Part shown: one piece after another, positions 61,274 through 64,000 of the stretch
Numbering within the stretch: position 1 is the stretch's first letter
How the letters are laid out: each line of letters starts with the position of its first letter
Assembly (NCBI GenBank): GCA_015059105.1
Contig: SVBB01000007.1
Coordinates: forward strand, 1 to 64,000
Origin: Erysipelotrichaceae bacterium
GTDB lineage: Bacteria > Bacillota_I > Bacilli_A > RFN20 > CAG-826
DNA: 64,000 bases
Reading direction: 5' to 3'
Position numbers and translations under genes: made by a program
The notes under the pieces: generated by a model
Databases searched by the model: none
Seen by the model: the letters and a program-made list of their open reading frames with translations, nothing else
What the model was told of the DNA's origin: nothing

Positions 61274-62737
61274 TTAGAAGAATCTACCGACGATATCTTT
61301 AGATGCGGCACAAGTATCTTCCATATCGCCAAAGGAAATAATTTCGCCTGCGTAGAAAGTATTTCTTTGTCCTTGTAAGGCTTCTAAGCGGTCATACCAA
61401 CCTTCTTGGAAATCTTTGCAAGAAACATGTGGGCAGTAATAAACTTCTTGAGCGAAGTGTTTCTTCTTCACTGGGAAGCCGACTTTCGCCATATCTTCAT
61501 CCATTGTCTTTTGAGCGAATTCATAAGTGACATCTGGAGTACCTGTATGGTTCGCTAAAGCATAGACAGTGGCTGGGCAGTCTGCACCGAGATGTTGCCA
61601 TCTGTTATAGTAGACCATCGCGTGACCAAGTCTTTCTGGAACCATGTTTTCAACCATGTAACCAGAGATAACTGGGGATTTGCCTGGTTCGAATTCAGCG
61701 ACATAATCGATATATCTTTCGTGAATGATTTTGCTGAATAAATCTTTTTCTTCTTGAGAAGCATCCGCGTAATCTTTGAAGTGATCTAATGGTGTAGTGA
61801 CTAATAATTTGTCGAATTCTTCAACTTTAGTCTTGCCACTCTTATCTTTAACAGTGACTTTAACTTTGCCGCCTTCTGGTCTTTCAACCTTCACGACTTC
61901 GTGTTCGAGTAATGCTGGATTCTTTAATTTCGCATTCGCTCTGACATAGATTTCTTGGGTACCTTCTTGCCAAGTCCAGAGTCTTAAATTGACGAACTCT
62001 AAGGCGGTAGTAACGTCAAGGTATTTCATGACTAATGAAGCAGGGACTTCATCGAAATAACCATAACCGAAGGAAGTGAATGGAGCGATCCAAATTCTTT
62101 GCACTTCTTCAACGCCGTTGATTTTGCAGAATTCGGAGAATGGTAACATCAAATCTTTAAGATTTGGATTAACACCTTTAACATAATTTGGGAACGAATT
62201 TTCTTTAGTGGCTCCGCAGTGTCCTTCTACACCTTTAGAAATACCATAATATTCACCTTTAGCAATGCCGAGGTGACCATAGCAGTCATAACCGACATAT
62301 TTGGTTTGCATTAATTTGTTTAATTTCTTCATTTGTTTCTTAAGTTTGACTAAACTTAAGAGTTTGCCGACTGAGAAATCGACTTTTGGTTCAAATGGAT
62401 GTTGAACAACTCCGTCTAAAGAACGGAATTCTCTTCTCATATTTGGTTCGCCTGGTTTGAAATCTGGGCCTTTATGGTAATAACCACCGAATTCTTCAAC
62501 TTCGTGAACCGCGTGGTAAGTGATTGCACCCATAATCGCGCCTGTTTCGAATGTTTTTTCTTCTTCGACGCCGTTATGGCTGACTTTCAATTTTGGTGAC
62601 CAACATTTACCACCAATTTTGTTTTGTTTTTCGTAGATTACGTAGTTAGTGTATCCTTTTTTCTCAAGATACATGGCAGCGGAAATACCTGCTGGACCCG
62701 CGCCAATAATACATACTCTATCTTTGTTGTTTGGCAT
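61274..62737 (-). CDS. FAD-dependent NAD(P)-binding-type oxidoreductase
   Basis: A 487-residue flavoprotein. The FAD dinucleotide motif CIIGAGPAGISAAMYL is at residues 8-23, with NYVIYEKQNKIGGKCWSP behind it; the C-terminal FAD segment NTFYAGEIISFGDMEDTCAA matches the amine-oxidase/phytoene-desaturase group. There is no signal peptide. Substrate unknown. AAGGAGTATAAAC precedes the start. Confidence 0.8.
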   Translation of the reverse strand: MPNNKDRVCIIGAGPAGISAAMYLEKKGYTNYVIYEKQNKIGGKCWSPKLKVSHNGVEEEKTFETGAIMGAITYHAVHEVEEFGGYYHKGPDFKPGEPNMRREFRSLDGVVQHPFEPKVDFSVGKLLSLVKLKKQMKKLNKLMQTKYVGYDCYGHLGIAKGEYYGISKGVEGHCGATKENSFPNYVKGVNPNLKDLMLPFSEFCKINGVEEVQRIWIAPFTSFGYGYFDEVPASLVMKYLDVTTALEFVNLRLWTWQEGTQEIYVRANAKLKNPALLEHEVVKVERPEGGKVKVTVKDKSGKTKVEEFDKLLVTTPLDHFKDYADASQEEKDLFSKIIHERYIDYVAEFEPGKSPVISGYMVENMVPERLGHAMVYYNRWQHLGADCPATVYALANHTGTPDVTYEFAQKTMDEDMAKVGFPVKKKHFAQEVYYCPHVSCKDFQEGWYDRLEALQGQRNTFYAGEIISFGDMEDTCAASKDIVGRFF

Positions 62738-62823
62738 GTTTATACTCCTTCAAATGTAATTTAATCTTAAATATATTATAAAACATAAGTTTTACTTGTT
62801 AAACAAAATTACATTTTTTGATA

Positions 62824-62890
62824 AATCAGTGACATACTCCCACCACTTATAGAAGTGGGGGGTTTCTTGCGCGATGACCCTAACGAATCA
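62824..62890. mobile_element. Orphan IS200/IS605-type element end
   Basis: The stretch GTGACATACTCCCACCACTT, then ATAG and AAGTGGGGGG followed by TTTCTTGCGCGATGACC, forms an imperfect hairpin (CCCACCACTT/AAGTGGGGGG with one A-G mismatch). This is the form of the right end of IS200/IS605 and TnpB elements, whose 3' hairpin also belongs to the omega RNA. No tnpA or tnpB is present nearby, so this is a solo relic or a palindrome-associated non-autonomous element. Confidence 0.65.
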
Positions 62891-62953
62891 AACATAAAAA
62901 CGCACCTTTGATATTATCTCTGGTGCGTTAATTATAGAATTAACAATCCTTAA

Positions 62954-63406
62954 TTATTCAACAATTTCAACAGCTGCTTTTTCTTTTTTGCTAAAGAAAT
63001 TAGCAACGATTGCGGCAATAGAGCCGAGAAGATAGATAATGAAGAATGTGAGATATAGCGACAAACTTCCTCCAAACCACTGGACATTAGTCATCATATC
63101 CGCGAATGGATAGACAGTGAGATAGAACATTCTACCAGTGCCAATCGCAAACATCACAACGGGGATTAGAGGCAATATATCTTCCACTACTTTGATATGG
63201 ACTAGAGGAATGAATAAGCCGACAATACCACCGATTAAGAACATGATGAAGACAAGTGTCTTATCTCCTTCATCGAGGATTTTTAATGTCCCAAAATCGA
63301 TAATTTGATAAACGATTGCTGCTACTAGCATCACGAGACTGGTGATGGTTAAGATAATCACACCCACTCCTGATTGCAAATAGGATTTTTTGAGATAATT
63401 AATCAT
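62954..63406 (-). CDS. Four-helix membrane protein linked to GH3 gene
   Basis: A 150-residue protein with four membrane helices (SGVGVIILTITSLVMLVAAI and three more) and a charged C terminus. No family recognised. The start at 63406 overlaps the GH3 stop region and has GGAGGAAAGAAAG, so it is co-transcribed with the glycosidase; a longer reading is unnecessary. It may support transport or anchoring of the enzyme. Confidence 0.6.
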   Translation of the reverse strand: MINYLKKSYLQSGVGVIILTITSLVMLVAAIVYQIIDFGTLKILDEGDKTLVFIMFLIGGIVGLFIPLVHIKVVEDILPLIPVVMFAIGTGRMFYLTVYPFADMMTNVQWFGGSLSLYLTFFIIYLLGSIAAIVANFFSKKEKAAVEIVE

Positions 63407-64000
63407 CTTTCTTTCCTCCTTTAATAGCTGAATAAACACTTAAACCTAATGTTGATAAGGCGAGTGCACCAGTGACTGCTGCGAGTGATATCACAATCGC
63501 ATTCATTGCAATCTTCCATCCATATTCTTTAACTTCAACTTTTTGGTCGCTTGTTTGATCAGCGGTGTTGAAACTATGAGTGTAGACATAGAAGTAACGT
63601 TTTGCGATTTCACGTAAGTTTTTATACATATTGCCGTCTTTAGATTTGACGATTTGCTGACGAATAGTGTCAGCTTGGCTCTTATCGTTATTGAATTGAT
63701 CAGTGCCCGCTTCAACAGATTCGATTGTTCTTAAGAAGTAATGGGAACCAGCGCTGGAATCAGTCATCGCTAATCCTTTGAAGCCCCATTCAGTTCTTAA
63801 TACACCAGTCATTAATGATTTGGACATGGAATTAACTTCAAAACCAACACGGGTGTTAGATGTCATTGTTCCTAATGAACCACCTTTAACGAAAGCGCCT
63901 TCAAAACCTCTTGCATCATATTCACGTAAGCATTGTTCAGTCATGATAGTGCTATTACCAGTGCGCCAAATCTCTTGGTCATTAGCGAGGAAGTGCTTCA
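63399..64000 (-). CDS. GH3 glycoside hydrolase, C-terminal part with membrane anchor (partial)
   Basis: The frame is open to the window edge, so only the last 199 codons are seen. It has KHFLANDQEIWRTGNS and WGFKGLAMTDSSAGSHYFLR; the Asp of MTDS is the expected catalytic nucleophile of GH3 beta-glycosidases, where TDY is common. The last 45 residues hold a membrane helix (IVISLAAVTGALALSTLGLS) with a Lys-rich tail, so the enzyme is anchored by its C terminus to the outside of the membrane. The substrate cannot be told. Confidence 0.8.
   Translation of the reverse strand, partial: KHFLANDQEIWRTGNSTIMTEQCLREYDARGFEGAFVKGGSLGTMTSNTRVGFEVNSMSKSLMTGVLRTEWGFKGLAMTDSSAGSHYFLRTIESVEAGTDQFNNDKSQADTIRQQIVKSKDGNMYKNLREIAKRYFYVYTHSFNTADQTSDQKVEVKEYGWKIAMNAIVISLAAVTGALALSTLGLSVYSAIKGGKKDD

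Overview
The window comes from a low-to-moderate GC, Gram-positive-type anaerobe, most likely an uncultured host-associated member of the class Bacilli near the Erysipelotrichia/Mollicutes branch. The pointers are Bacillus-like S10-spc-alpha gene order, many strong AGGAGG ribosome binding sites, lipoprotein signal peptides with no outer-membrane genes, a trimeric [FeFe] hydrogenase, an Rnf complex, and no rpmD (L30) gene. TGA reads as a stop. I saw no rRNA, tRNA or CRISPR array.

Layout. 1-9718 (minus strand): yebC, truA, ecfT-ecfA2-ecfA1, a SigH-position sigma factor, rlmB, cysS, GtrA, LemA and a large LemA-linked membrane protein. 9719-10964: decayed DNA plus a Phd/YefM-PIN toxin-antitoxin pair, flanked by two copies of the rplQ 3' end. 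10965-25844 (minus): the whole ribosomal-protein run from rpsJ to rplQ, with secY, adk, map, infA, rpmJ and rpoA, behind a consensus promoter and a structured leader. 26087-28876: the queuosine genes tgt-queA-queH. 28959-31337: an esterase relic, a kinase-like protein, an MntR/DtxR regulator and a DUF3810 membrane metalloprotease-like protein. 31569-35743 (plus): hydC-hydB-hydA. 35812-39096: an accessory stretch of orphan genes and hairpins. 39155-45833 (minus): rnfC-D-G-E-A, a small Cys-rich membrane protein, a truncated rnfB, apbE, a NusG-II protein and a Gx transporter. 45905-50032: a methyltransferase, an iron/siderophore-type ABC importer and a TetR regulator. 50039-57819: a membrane-bound XRE regulator divergent from a lipase-like lipoprotein, a MATE exporter, and a three-gene operon of ECF sigma factor, membrane serpin and lipoprotein. 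58075-64000: a P-type ATPase, an XRE regulator, an FAD oxidoreductase, an orphan IS200/IS605-type end, a membrane protein and the 3' part of a GH3 enzyme.

How the parts fit. HydABC probably couples NADH, ferredoxin and H2. Rnf links ferredoxin/NAD to an ion gradient, with ApbE attaching FMN to the RnfG/RnfD subunits. Together they suggest a fermentative anaerobe that balances electrons through H2 and an ion gradient. The ABC importer and the MntR-type regulator point to metal homeostasis.

Most unusual features: (1) an ECF sigma factor translationally coupled to a membrane-anchored serpin that sits where an anti-sigma factor normally lies; (2) an Rnf operon whose RnfB lacks its ferredoxin domains and is preceded by an NqrM-like Cys-rich mini protein; (3) a polytopic XRE regulator sharing a 29-bp divergent promoter with a lipase-like lipoprotein; (4) several genes whose -10 box lies only 6-11 nt before the start codon, implying leaderless or nearly leaderless mRNAs; (5) low-complexity charged tails on six ribosomal proteins.
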